This document shows, in pieces, positions 1-5,345 of a stretch of 5,407 bases of DNA. How positions within the stretch are numbered: position 1 is the first letter of the stretch; each line of letters opens with the position of its first letter. Both the position numbers and the translations under genes were made by a program. This DNA comes from GCA-020345945 sp964596985 (lineage in GTDB: Archaea; Thermoproteota; Bathyarchaeia; RBG-16-48-13; GCA-020345945), in assembly GCA_964596985.1 (NCBI GenBank), contig CAZQWG010000023.1:1-5407 (forward strand). The letters run 5' to 3'. The notes under the pieces are model-generated. The model made no database searches, had not been told where the DNA came from, and saw only the letters and a list, made by a program, of their open reading frames with translations.

Positions 1-178
1 GGTATATATCAAGTCCAGGGCCAAGGTGTTCGGCCCAGAGGTGAAGATCAAAGTCACCCTTTCCTCCGCCGGAAGGGATAGGGGCCAGGTCGAGGGAGTC
101 ATAAACGAAGCCTTGAAGGATCTGACGAGAAGTCTAGGTTCTTCGGGTCTTGCAGTGGAGACGGCCGAGGAGCCATAG
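1..178 (+). CDS. 3' end of a CinA/MoaB-like molybdopterin-binding domain protein (partial)
   Basis: An open frame enters from the left edge (first full codon at base 2) and ends with TAG at 176-178, giving 58 residues that begin VYIKSRAKVFGP and end VETAEEP. The pattern of a VYIKSRAK strand, a KIKVTLSSAG strand, then a long helix (about residues 30-45) resembles, from memory, the C-terminal tail of stand-alone CinA-N/MoaB-like proteins, often labelled competence/damage-inducible protein A or NMN deamidase-related. Those proteins carry a molybdopterin-binding fold in their missing N-terminal part. The reading frame is supported by GC-rich third positions and by coupling to the next gene: its stop codon overlaps the AGGAGG ribosome binding site of the following ORF. 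The catalytic part is outside the window, so the family assignment is tentative. It could be another alpha/beta protein with a similar tail. Confidence 0.5.
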   Translation, partial: VYIKSRAKVFGPEVKIKVTLSSAGRDRGQVEGVINEALKDLTRSLGSSGLAVETAEEP

Positions 179-186
179 GAGGAACC

Positions 187-525
187 ATGAGCGAAGTCGT
201 CATCTTGGTCACCAACAGCGGGCTGGGCAACGGCGAAAAGGGGGTGCGAGAGAAGATGATGGGGCTCTTCCTGCGCACCCTCGCTGCCCTTCCCACCCCA
301 CCGGAGAAGGTGGTGTTCTACACCGAGGGGGTGAAGTTAGTCGTCGAGGACTCTCCGGTGGTTCAAGAACTGAGCGGCCTTGAGCGGACAGGAGTGCAAC
401 TCATCGCCTGCGGAACCTGCCTGGATTACTTCAGGCTGAAGGACCGGGTTGTAGTGGGGCGCGTAGGGGGCATGGCCGAGATAGTGAAGGCCATGATGGA
501 GGCGGAGAAGGTGCTAACGGTCTAA
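187..525 (+). CDS. yedF: YedF-type DsrE-like protein, short form without TusA domain
   Basis: The product is 112 residues and matches the C-terminal DsrE-like half of the YedF family (sulfurtransferase-like, linked to selenium metabolism). Visible hallmarks are the N-terminal strand VVILVTNSGLG followed by GNGE (residues 4-17), the VVFYTEGVKL strand (42-51) typical of the family, and the signature CGTCLDYF with C75 and C78. A helix-rich end follows (GGMAEIVKAMMEAEKVLTV region). Canonical YedF proteins are about 200 residues with an N-terminal TusA domain; that domain is absent here, and no TusA-like sequence lies in the 60 residues upstream. The ATG at 187 has a perfect AGGAGG (177-182) four bases upstream that overlaps the previous stop, so translational coupling with the CinA-like gene is likely. 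A role in sulfur or selenium trafficking is family knowledge; the substrate cannot be read from the sequence. Confidence 0.82.
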   Translation: MSEVVILVTNSGLGNGEKGVREKMMGLFLRTLAALPTPPEKVVFYTEGVKLVVEDSPVVQELSGLERTGVQLIACGTCLDYFRLKDRVVVGRVGGMAEIVKAMMEAEKVLTV

Positions 526-600
526 TCGCAAGCGAGGCCCTTCGATCCAAGATGAGTGAAGACCATTGTCGAAAGCCTATCCAGGGAGAGAGGTGAAACA

Positions 601-1584
601 ATGCCTAACTTTCGATCGCGAGTGGAAACCAGGGCCGTGCGTTATAAGGAGGATGTTCTTGTCGTGCGCAAGCGGGGCAGGTGGCGAGGCAGGGAACATC
701 GCCATATCCTGCCTGTTGAACTATGGGATTTGAATCTTTGGGAACAGATTAGGGCAACAGCCAGGATTCACTTTCTCGAAGAAGATATCGCCTGGCACGA
801 CCAGCGGCACAACTTGTTGAGCTCACAGATACTGTGTGTCAATATCTTCTTCCCGTTGCGCTATGAACAGACGCTGCTCGCTAGATTCCTCGCCGGTCGC
901 ATACCGCAACTGACCCGGGTCGGTAAGATGCATTTTGAGTACATAGGTGACAAGAACTATTTGAAAGAACCGGGGGGAAGGGGTCGGATGCGAACCAGTG
1001 CCGACGTTGCTCTCGAATGGTTTGACGCAAGTAACTCGCGAGGCCTTCTGCTACTGGAATTCAAATTCACCGAGCCGGAGTTTGGTCGCTGTGGGGGAGC
1101 GACAAGCAAAGGCAATAGGGACAGGTCGCGTTGTCGTCAGGCGAGCAAGATTGTACAGGCTCCGGAGAAGATGTGCTATCTTGTCAAGCCCAAGCGACGC
1201 CCCTATTGGGAGATCGCCCTTGGCCCAGACAGCCCATTGCGTATCAACTTACTTGCCGAGGAGTCCTACTGTCCATTCCGGTATGACTTCTATCAGTTGA
1301 TGCGTAACCAGTTTCTGGCGCACCGGATAGAATCTGACCCTCATTCTGGATACGAGCGAGCCCTGTTCGGTGTAGTGTATCATGCTGAGAATGACCACCT
1401 ACTGCGGATGGGCCGCCCCTTTGGGGGAGAGAGGAACCCTATGAAAGCCTGGGCTGGGTTACTCCGAGAACCAGACCGCTTCATTTCGTTCACCATCCAG
1501 GATCTCCTCGCCTGGATGGACACTAGGCTGCCCTCACACCTCGAAGAGTGGCGCGGATTTCTCAGCGAGAAATATGGTCTATGA
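601..1584 (+). CDS. Stand-alone PD-(D/E)XK-type nuclease, putative restriction endonuclease (PGN_0703-like)
   Basis: A soluble protein of 327 residues from ATG 601. The probable nuclease core is SADVALEW (D135) followed 18 residues later by LLEFKFTE (E153, K155), a D-X17-E-X-K arrangement of the PD-(D/E)XK superfamily. An upstream helix SSQILCVNIFFPL (74-86) and the block CPFRYDFYQLMRNQFLA (224-240) recall the PGN_0703 family of putative restriction endonucleases; this is recall, not a search. Cysteines C164, C178, C192 and C224 lie after the active site and could bind metal. The start is chosen because AGGTG (591-595) sits five bases upstream. A GTG at 556 would add 15 residues but has no good ribosome site. 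No methyltransferase, helicase or ATPase is adjacent, so it appears as a lone gene, as this family often does. It could cut foreign DNA or act in repair; the substrate is unknown. Confidence 0.68.
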   Translation: MPNFRSRVETRAVRYKEDVLVVRKRGRWRGREHRHILPVELWDLNLWEQIRATARIHFLEEDIAWHDQRHNLLSSQILCVNIFFPLRYEQTLLARFLAGRIPQLTRVGKMHFEYIGDKNYLKEPGGRGRMRTSADVALEWFDASNSRGLLLLEFKFTEPEFGRCGGATSKGNRDRSRCRQASKIVQAPEKMCYLVKPKRRPYWEIALGPDSPLRINLLAEESYCPFRYDFYQLMRNQFLAHRIESDPHSGYERALFGVVYHAENDHLLRMGRPFGGERNPMKAWAGLLREPDRFISFTIQDLLAWMDTRLPSHLEEWRGFLSEKYGL

Positions 1585-1604
1585 GCAGCGGAGTGGTTGA
1601 TAAG

Positions 1605-1636
1605 AAGTAGGGCAGGTATAGAAACCTGCCCTACTT
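1605..1636. repeat. GTAG-footed palindromic repeat, copy 1, between convergent genes
   Basis: Perfect 13-base arms AAGTAGGGCAGGT (1605-1617) and ACCTGCCCTACTT (1624-1636) enclose a six-base loop. The site lies 20 bases past the nuclease stop and 63 bases before the corA stop, so the hairpin could end transcription from both sides, although no long T-tract follows. The same arms recur at 3722-3752. Read on the minus strand, the loop is TTCTAT, which aligns with the TTCCAT loop of the other copies, so this copy is oriented opposite to copy 2. GTAG at the foot of a hairpin is the hallmark of REP elements moved by RAYT (TnpA_REP) transposases; a link here is inference. Confidence 0.85.
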
Positions 1637-1699
1637 AGTCCCGTTTAAGAGCCTACGGCATACAATTCTGCCATATGATGCGGACATGGGTAAACTCTT

Positions 1700-2764
1700 C
1701 TACAGCCATCTCTTCCTTCTGAAATAGACCAGCATCAAAACCCCGATAGCCAACATGATGAGCCAAAGCATAGGGTAAGCCCAAGGCCACTCGAGTTCCG
1801 GCATATATCTGAAGTTCATTCCGTATATACCTGCTATAAGAGTCAAAGGGATAAATATCGTGGCAATAATCGTTAAGACTTTCATAACTTCGTTCATTCT
1901 ATTGCTGATGCTCGAAAGATAGATATCAAGCATCCCAGAAAGCATGTCCCGGGATGTCTCTACTGCGTCAATCACCTGTATTGTATGATCGTAAACATCC
2001 CTAAGGTATATCCCGGTGGATTCTCTAATCAGCGACGATTCTCCCCTTTCCAGGCCACCGATTACCTCTCTCAAAGGCCAAACCGACTTGCGCAAGAATA
2101 TCATCTCTCTTTTTAGGTCGTGGATTGTCTGCAAGGTTTCTGGTGTTGGGTTGCTGACTAACTCATCCTCCAGGAACTCTATCCTCTCTCCCAATTTCTC
2201 CAAGATCAAGAAGTAGTTGTCAACTGTTATGTCCAACAAGGCGTAGGCAAGGTAGTCAGCCCCCATCTTTCTTATGCGACCCTTCTCACTCCTGATGCGC
2301 TCTCTAATGGGGTTGAAAACGTCTCTTTCTCTTTCTTGAAAAGAAATGACGAAATTCGCACCCAGGATTAGGCTTATTTGCTCTGTAACTATCTCGTCGG
2401 TGTTGTCATCGTAGTAAAACATTTTCAGAACGATGAAAATGTAGTCACCAAAATCTTCCATCTTCGGACGTTGATCGGTATTTAGTATGTCTTCCACTAC
2501 AAGAGGATGCAGTCCAAAGCAATCGCCAAGTTCTTCTAGAATCTCGACCTCATGAATGCCATCTACATTTATCCATATCACAGTCGGCTTATCCTTAAAT
2601 GTAAGGCATTCATCAACGGCTTTGATCTCCTGTTCTTGAAGATGTCGCTCATCATAATCTAATATCGTTATGGTCGTTCTTTCCCTCTTTTTCTCCCCGA
2701 TGTGAACCAGGGTTCCGGGCGGAAGACCAGCCTTCTTTGACCTTTGCTTAATGAGTCGGGGCAT
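1700..2764 (-). CDS. corA: CorA magnesium/cobalt channel
   Basis: The 354-residue protein is full length for CorA (Thermotoga CorA is 351) and very similar to it as I recall that sequence. CorA forms a pentameric inner-membrane channel for Mg2+ and Co2+. The N-terminal cytoplasmic domain (about 15-250) carries GLPPGTLVHIG, WINVDGIH and HPLVVEDILN; D92 and D256 match the intersubunit Mg2+-sensing aspartates D89 and D253 of the Thermotoga protein. The long stalk helix leads to TM1 (about 294-314), which ends in the signature YGMNF (G315-M316-N317, the selectivity motif). The MPELEW periplasmic loop and TM2 (about 329-347) follow, and the end is basic (RRKRWL). I305 occupies the place of the pore-gate methionine M302. 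ATG 2764 is preceded by GAGGTGA (2771-2777) with six-base spacing. The gene starts 44 bases after mscS ends and is probably co-transcribed with it. By eye it is poorer in G+C than the outer genes. Confidence 0.96.
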   Translation of the reverse strand: MPRLIKQRSKKAGLPPGTLVHIGEKKRERTTITILDYDERHLQEQEIKAVDECLTFKDKPTVIWINVDGIHEVEILEELGDCFGLHPLVVEDILNTDQRPKMEDFGDYIFIVLKMFYYDDNTDEIVTEQISLILGANFVISFQERERDVFNPIRERIRSEKGRIRKMGADYLAYALLDITVDNYFLILEKLGERIEFLEDELVSNPTPETLQTIHDLKREMIFLRKSVWPLREVIGGLERGESSLIRESTGIYLRDVYDHTIQVIDAVETSRDMLSGMLDIYLSSISNRMNEVMKVLTIIATIFIPLTLIAGIYGMNFRYMPELEWPWAYPMLWLIMLAIGVLMLVYFRRKRWL

Positions 2765-2808
2765 TTTAACTCACCTCGCGCCAAGTAAGAGGGGGAGTTG
2801 GTACCGAT

Positions 2809-3624
2809 TCAGTCTGGGATTTGTCGAAGCAGTAAAGGTGTACTTATGTCTATGTTGTGGCTCTTGCAAGTTTGAAGCACGCTTCTGTGCAGTTCCGCGT
2901 CTATTGCCCGCAGTCCTTTTATGTCGTCTACGAACACGTAAAGGGTATATTCCACGGCATAATTCTGAAAGTTCGTTATCCGGACATATGGTTTGGGTTC
3001 CTTCAAGACCCTTGGAACCTTTCCAGCAGCCTCCAACAAGGCCTCTTCCACCTCTCGGTTGTCGTACTCAAACCCAGGAGTAACCGTTACATGTCTTCTG
3101 ACCACATTGTCCTTTCCGAAATTGTCGATCTCCGCCTTGAGCAACTCTTGATTGGGAATAGAAACCAGAACATTGTCAAGAGTTAACATCTTCGTATATA
3201 TCAATTCAACGCCTACTACATCCGCGAATTGACCATTAAAGAATATCCTGTCTCCAACTCGGAAGGGTCTGCTAGTCATCACTATCAAGCCTGCGATGGC
3301 GTTCCCAATGGTGTTTATGGCTGCAAAACCTATAATGGTGCCACCGAGAAGAGTCAAAAGCCCAGATATCATGCCAATGGTAACCCCAAACTGCGCCAAA
3401 ATGGCTGACAGAACCACGAGAATGACAACCCATTGGCTAACCCTGGTCAAGGTGTAAGCGATGTGTGGCTCCAGCCTCTTCTCGTCCTTCAGCCTTGTGA
3501 TTTCTCTGGTTATAACCTTGTGGAGAACATATCCTGCAATGATGGCGACAACCGAAAACGAAAGTTTGCCCAAATTGGATAAGATCCATTGGCCCAAAGT
3601 GCTAATAGAATCCAATAGGCTCAT
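2809..3624 (-). CDS. mscS: Small-conductance mechanosensitive channel, MscS family
   Basis: 271 residues, close to the usual minimal MscS length of about 280. MscS is a heptameric inner-membrane channel that opens under membrane tension and releases solutes during hypo-osmotic shock. Visible parts are TM1 (about 20-37), TM2 (about 64-82), and the pore helix TM3 (about 84-117) with the Gly/Ala-rich run GFAAINTIGNAIAGLIV. RPFRVGDRIFF (119-129) opens the beta domain, which includes VVGVELIYTKMLTLDN and SIPNQELL, and is followed by the alpha/beta C-terminal cage domain (about 175-265). The start at 3624 has a G-rich ribosome site (AAAGGGGGG, 3632-3640) seven bases upstream. An extended -10 promoter lies about 50 bases further out. 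corA follows after 44 bases, suggesting a two-gene osmotic and ion homeostasis unit. Confidence 0.95.
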   Translation of the reverse strand: MSLLDSISTLGQWILSNLGKLSFSVVAIIAGYVLHKVITREITRLKDEKRLEPHIAYTLTRVSQWVVILVVLSAILAQFGVTIGMISGLLTLLGGTIIGFAAINTIGNAIAGLIVMTSRPFRVGDRIFFNGQFADVVGVELIYTKMLTLDNVLVSIPNQELLKAEIDNFGKDNVVRRHVTVTPGFEYDNREVEEALLEAAGKVPRVLKEPKPYVRITNFQNYAVEYTLYVFVDDIKGLRAIDAELHRSVLQTCKSHNIDISTPLLLRQIPD

Positions 3625-3674
3625 GCGGAAGCCCCCCTTTCCTGGTTCTACCCACTATCGTGCCGTACGTTCTT

Positions 3675-3702
3675 AGTCTAGCACAGTTGGCCACCCAGTC
3701 AA
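3675..3702 (-). promoter_or_regulatory. Sigma-70-like extended -10 promoter for mscS-corA
   Basis: Reading the minus strand, TTGACT (-35, 3702-3697; five of six consensus bases) is followed after 16 bases by TAGACT (-10, 3680-3675; four of six), which is preceded by TG one base away (extended -10). The predicted start of transcription is near 3668, giving a leader of roughly 44 bases before the mscS ATG at 3624. Position and orientation fit the only downstream gene. This is a motif call without experimental support. Confidence 0.55.
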
Positions 3703-3721
3703 TTTCGTGTACGACTATAAT

Positions 3722-3752
3722 AGTAGAGCAGGCTTCCATAACCTGCCCTACT
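3722..3752. repeat. GTAG-footed palindromic repeat, copy 2
   Basis: Arms AGTAGAGCAGG (3722-3732) and CCTGCCCTACT (3742-3752) pair with one mismatch around a nine-base loop CTTCCATAA. The arms are nearly identical to copy 1 (1605-1636), but the loop reads in the opposite orientation. The repeat lies directly upstream of the mscS promoter, in the gap between two same-strand genes, and could insulate mscS from read-through of the upstream operon. Confidence 0.8.
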
Positions 3753-3771
3753 CACTTCGTATATCACAGAC

Positions 3772-3801
3772 AGCAGGTCGGATATGGAAATCCGGCCTAC
3801 T
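3772..3801. repeat. GTAG-footed palindromic repeat, diverged copy 3
   Basis: Arms AGCAGGTCGGAT (3772-3783) and ATCCGGCCTACT (3790-3801) pair except for one mismatch and one G-T wobble, around the loop ATGGAA. On the minus strand it starts AGTAGG and carries the loop TTCCAT, as in copies 1 and 2, but CCGGAT replaces GCAGGT inside the stem with matching change on the other arm. That paired change suggests the hairpin structure itself is maintained. It lies 19 bases from copy 2. Confidence 0.72.
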
Positions 3802-3818
3802 TATTTGCTCTTTCCATG

Positions 3819-3847
3819 CTTGTCCTGGATTTTAAATCCAGGACAAG
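3819..3847 (-). terminator. Perfect 14-bp palindrome after the membrane-protein operon, possible terminator
   Basis: Arms CTTGTCCTGGATTT (3819-3832) and AAATCCAGGACAAG (3834-3847) are perfectly complementary around a single central T; in RNA the loop would open to three or more bases. It starts 21 bases past the stop of the gene ending at 3869, a usual place for a terminator. There is no U-tract on either strand, so it is not a classic intrinsic terminator. It may instead be a mRNA-stabilising hairpin or a fourth relative of the adjacent repeats, with which it shares GGATTT and ATCC in the stem. Confidence 0.45.
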
Positions 3848-3868
3848 CCCTTCTACGCTAGACGATAC

Positions 3869-4555
3869 CTAGTCCATGGCTCCCAATATCCCCACCAGGA
3901 TCTCCCCCATCGACTGTAGCACGTTTACGTAGAAGTTTCCTCCCAGGTCGCGGAATATCTCGAAAGGCAGGTCTGGGGCTCCGAAGAAGGGCCGGAGCGT
4001 CCAGGCCATCTGGGTCCCCACGAAGCCGTAGACCAGGATCCAAGCCCAAAGTACAAGCGACCGGAGCTTACTTCCCTTGTCCTCCACCTGGCGCATACCC
4101 TGCCATAAGAAAGTCAGCCCTGAGAAGCCAGTGATCGTCAAGATGGCTACGTTGAGCAACTTGAAGAACTGATAATGAGGAGCCGTAAGCCAGAAGAAGA
4201 GGGAGATGGGGGCGAAGGAGAGGGTCAGGACCGCGGTGACCGCTATGGCCGTGAGGATGAGAGCCAAGGTTTGGGAGAGACTCAATCGGGAGCCGAAGAG
4301 AAGGTTGAAGAAGTAGAGAGTGGGGAGACATATCACCAGAGTGATGAGGAAGAGGATTGGGAGTTTCGCCGCCGAAGAGATCGCCTGGAGCAGGCTGTTG
4401 GAGAAGCCCATCACCGCCCCATAGACGGCGAAGAAGATGACGGAACTTATGAGCATGCTCTGTATCTTTCGGGAGACCCCATCACCGTTCCCTATCTCGT
4501 CGAAGAACGCTCTTCGGTCACGCAATATCCGTTCGATGACGTAGAAAGCCTCCAT
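3869..4555 (-). CDS. Polytopic membrane protein of unknown function (YIP1-like / 'actin-binding WH2' label family)
   Basis: The 228-residue protein has about five predicted membrane helices (roughly residues 33-52, 64-87, 96-123, 131-153 and 165-187) after a charged cytoplasmic start (ERILRDRRAFFDEI). Conserved-looking blocks are AVYGAVMGFS (43-52), NLLFGSRLSLSQTLAL (84-99) and YGFVGTQMAWTLRPFFG (176-192), then the amphipathic NFYVNVLQ near the end. I recall this architecture from bacterial families carrying the uninformative label 'actin-binding WH2 domain-containing protein'; it also recalls Yip1-type helix bundles. No enzyme motif or transporter signature is visible. ATG 4555 has AGGGGGAG (4558-4565) just upstream. 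It begins 60 bases after the stop of the 60-residue membrane protein, in the same direction, so the two are probably co-transcribed. Confidence 0.8.
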   Translation of the reverse strand: MEAFYVIERILRDRRAFFDEIGNGDGVSRKIQSMLISSVIFFAVYGAVMGFSNSLLQAISSAAKLPILFLITLVICLPTLYFFNLLFGSRLSLSQTLALILTAIAVTAVLTLSFAPISLFFWLTAPHYQFFKLLNVAILTITGFSGLTFLWQGMRQVEDKGSKLRSLVLWAWILVYGFVGTQMAWTLRPFFGAPDLPFEIFRDLGGNFYVNVLQSMGEILVGILGAMD

Positions 4556-4615
4556 TTCTCCCCCTAAAACTGAGTGAAAGGCCCTCGATCCTAGAATCGA
4601 CCTCCTGCTAGCCTT

Positions 4616-4798
4616 CTAAACTCTCCCCCCCAGGCTCTTGAAGAGTGCAATAAAAATCATGGCTAATACTATTATGCTAAAGAGAATCGTCCCATATTCC
4701 CCGTATAGGTTTGGCTCGCCTTTCAAGATGTCGTGTAGTGCTGCCCAGTCAAGAACGAGCAAAAGCACCACAATACCAATCAATAGAACGGTCTTCAT
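4616..4798 (-). CDS. Small two-helix membrane protein, 60 residues
   Basis: From ATG 4798 the product starts MKTVLLIGIV and has two membrane segments (about residues 3-19 and 37-54) joined by a polar loop DWAALHDILKGEPNLYGEY. I recall similar short proteins with this WAALHDI-KGEP loop from several environmental bacteria, but no function is known to me. The start is chosen because AAGGAAGG (4806-4813) lies seven bases upstream. A TTG at 4828 would add ten residues, including that Shine-Dalgarno sequence as codons, and is unlikely. The protein ends FKSLGGRV, a basic cytosolic tail. The next gene, also a membrane protein, follows after 60 bases, so a joint role in the envelope is possible but unproven. 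An inverted repeat precedes it. Confidence 0.75.
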   Translation of the reverse strand: MKTVLLIGIVVLLLVLDWAALHDILKGEPNLYGEYGTILFSIIVLAMIFIALFKSLGGRV

Positions 4799-4809
4799 TG
4801 CATTACCTT

Positions 4810-4848
4810 CCTTGACTTGTATTTGCAACGATTAGCATTAAGTCAAAG
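4810..4848 (-). promoter_or_regulatory. Inverted repeat overlapping the ribosome site of the 60-residue protein
   Basis: On the minus strand, CTTTGACTT (4848-4840) and AAGTCAAGG (4818-4810) form nine-base arms with one mismatch, 21 bases apart. The second arm runs into the AAGGAAGG ribosome site (4813-4806). In mRNA this could fold into a hairpin that touches the ribosome site; in DNA it could be an operator. The arm contains TTGACT, which could be a -35, but the matching -10 is poor. Function is inference. Confidence 0.3.
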
Positions 4849-4866
4849 AACAGATTTTCCCCTAAC

Positions 4867-5325
4867 TCATATTTGGGCGATGGCTATGAGGCTGAAGAAG
4901 GCCCAGGCTGCATATCCGTACCGCCAGCGGCGCATGGTGAGGCCAGGGATGAGCAAAGCCAGAAGCGCTAGGGAGATGGTGATGGCCGGAGTGGGATCGC
5001 CCTGCCAACTACCTAGCCTCTCCAAGAAGGGGAGAATGAGCCACTTGAAGGCCATGGTCAGGGCCACAGGGAGGAGGGCGGCCAAGACGGCCTGATTGGC
5101 CGACTCCGCATACACCTGGCACATCATCTGAGCCACTTTTTCTGCCTCGCCGAAGCGGGCGATAGCCAGGACCATGCTCTCCTCTGGACTGTACCCTTTC
5201 TGGTGAAACTCCCCTGCCGACTCCATTAGATGGGAGCGGATCTCCTGTACGATTTTCTCCTCGGTTGGCCTGTCAAGATAGAGTTGGCAGGCCAGATGGG
5301 CTAGATATTCATCTAATGATGGCAT
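4867..5325 (-). CDS. HAAS-domain (DUF1700-like) membrane protein
   Basis: 152 residues. The N-terminal 70 residues match the HAAS pattern (helical domain usually found with PadR regulators): a YLAHLACQLYL helix, a second helix EEKIVQEIRSHLMESAGEF (22-40), GYSPEESMVLAIARFGEAEKVAQMM (44-68) with the typical G-S-PEE-A-RFG spacing. Three membrane helices follow (about 78-102, 112-131 and 134-152), with the charged MRRWRYG turn between the last two. The function of such proteins is poorly known; many sit under PadR control. ATG 5325 has GGAGG (5331-5335) five bases upstream. The preceding frame on the same strand ends at 5346, only 20 bases away, and its tail fits a PadR regulator, as expected for this pair. 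The protein ends IAIAQI with no C-terminal enzyme domain. Confidence 0.85.
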   Translation of the reverse strand: MPSLDEYLAHLACQLYLDRPTEEKIVQEIRSHLMESAGEFHQKGYSPEESMVLAIARFGEAEKVAQMMCQVYAESANQAVLAALLPVALTMAFKWLILPFLERLGSWQGDPTPAITISLALLALLIPGLTMRRWRYGYAAWAFFSLIAIAQI

Positions 5326-5345
5326 CTTTGCCTCCGGATTCTATC

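Noticed and set aside
998..1300. Plus-strand 100-residue frame inside the nuclease gene
   Set aside because: It is a shifted frame of a well-supported gene, rich in Arg and Ser, with no ribosome site.
2751..3186. Two overlapping plus-strand open frames of about 110 residues across the mscS 3' end
   Set aside because: They are antisense to clear MscS and CorA coding sequence and their products look like no known protein.
3716..3721. Perfect TATAAT on the plus strand
   Set aside because: There is no -35 at suitable spacing and no plus-strand gene downstream, so it is probably chance.
3722..3847. Closely spaced hairpins considered as a CRISPR array
   Set aside because: The units are diverged palindromes with no regular repeat-spacer pattern, and no cas genes are present.
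3660..3872. Plus-strand 70-residue frame through the hairpin region
   Set aside because: It is made mostly of the palindromic repeats and has no ribosome site or domain.
4175..4567. Plus-strand 130-residue open frame, very rich in Glu, Gly and Arg
   Set aside because: It lies antisense to the five-helix membrane protein; the acidic, repetitive composition is what the reverse complement of hydrophobic codons gives. It has no family resemblance.
4586..4600. Short dyad TCGAT / ATCGA between the two small membrane-protein genes
   Set aside because: It has only five base pairs and no T-tract, too weak to call a terminator.
4816..4846. Possible promoter TTGACT to TACAAG on the minus strand before the 60-residue gene
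   Set aside because: The spacer is 19 bases, the -10 is weak, and the start of transcription would fall on the ribosome site itself.
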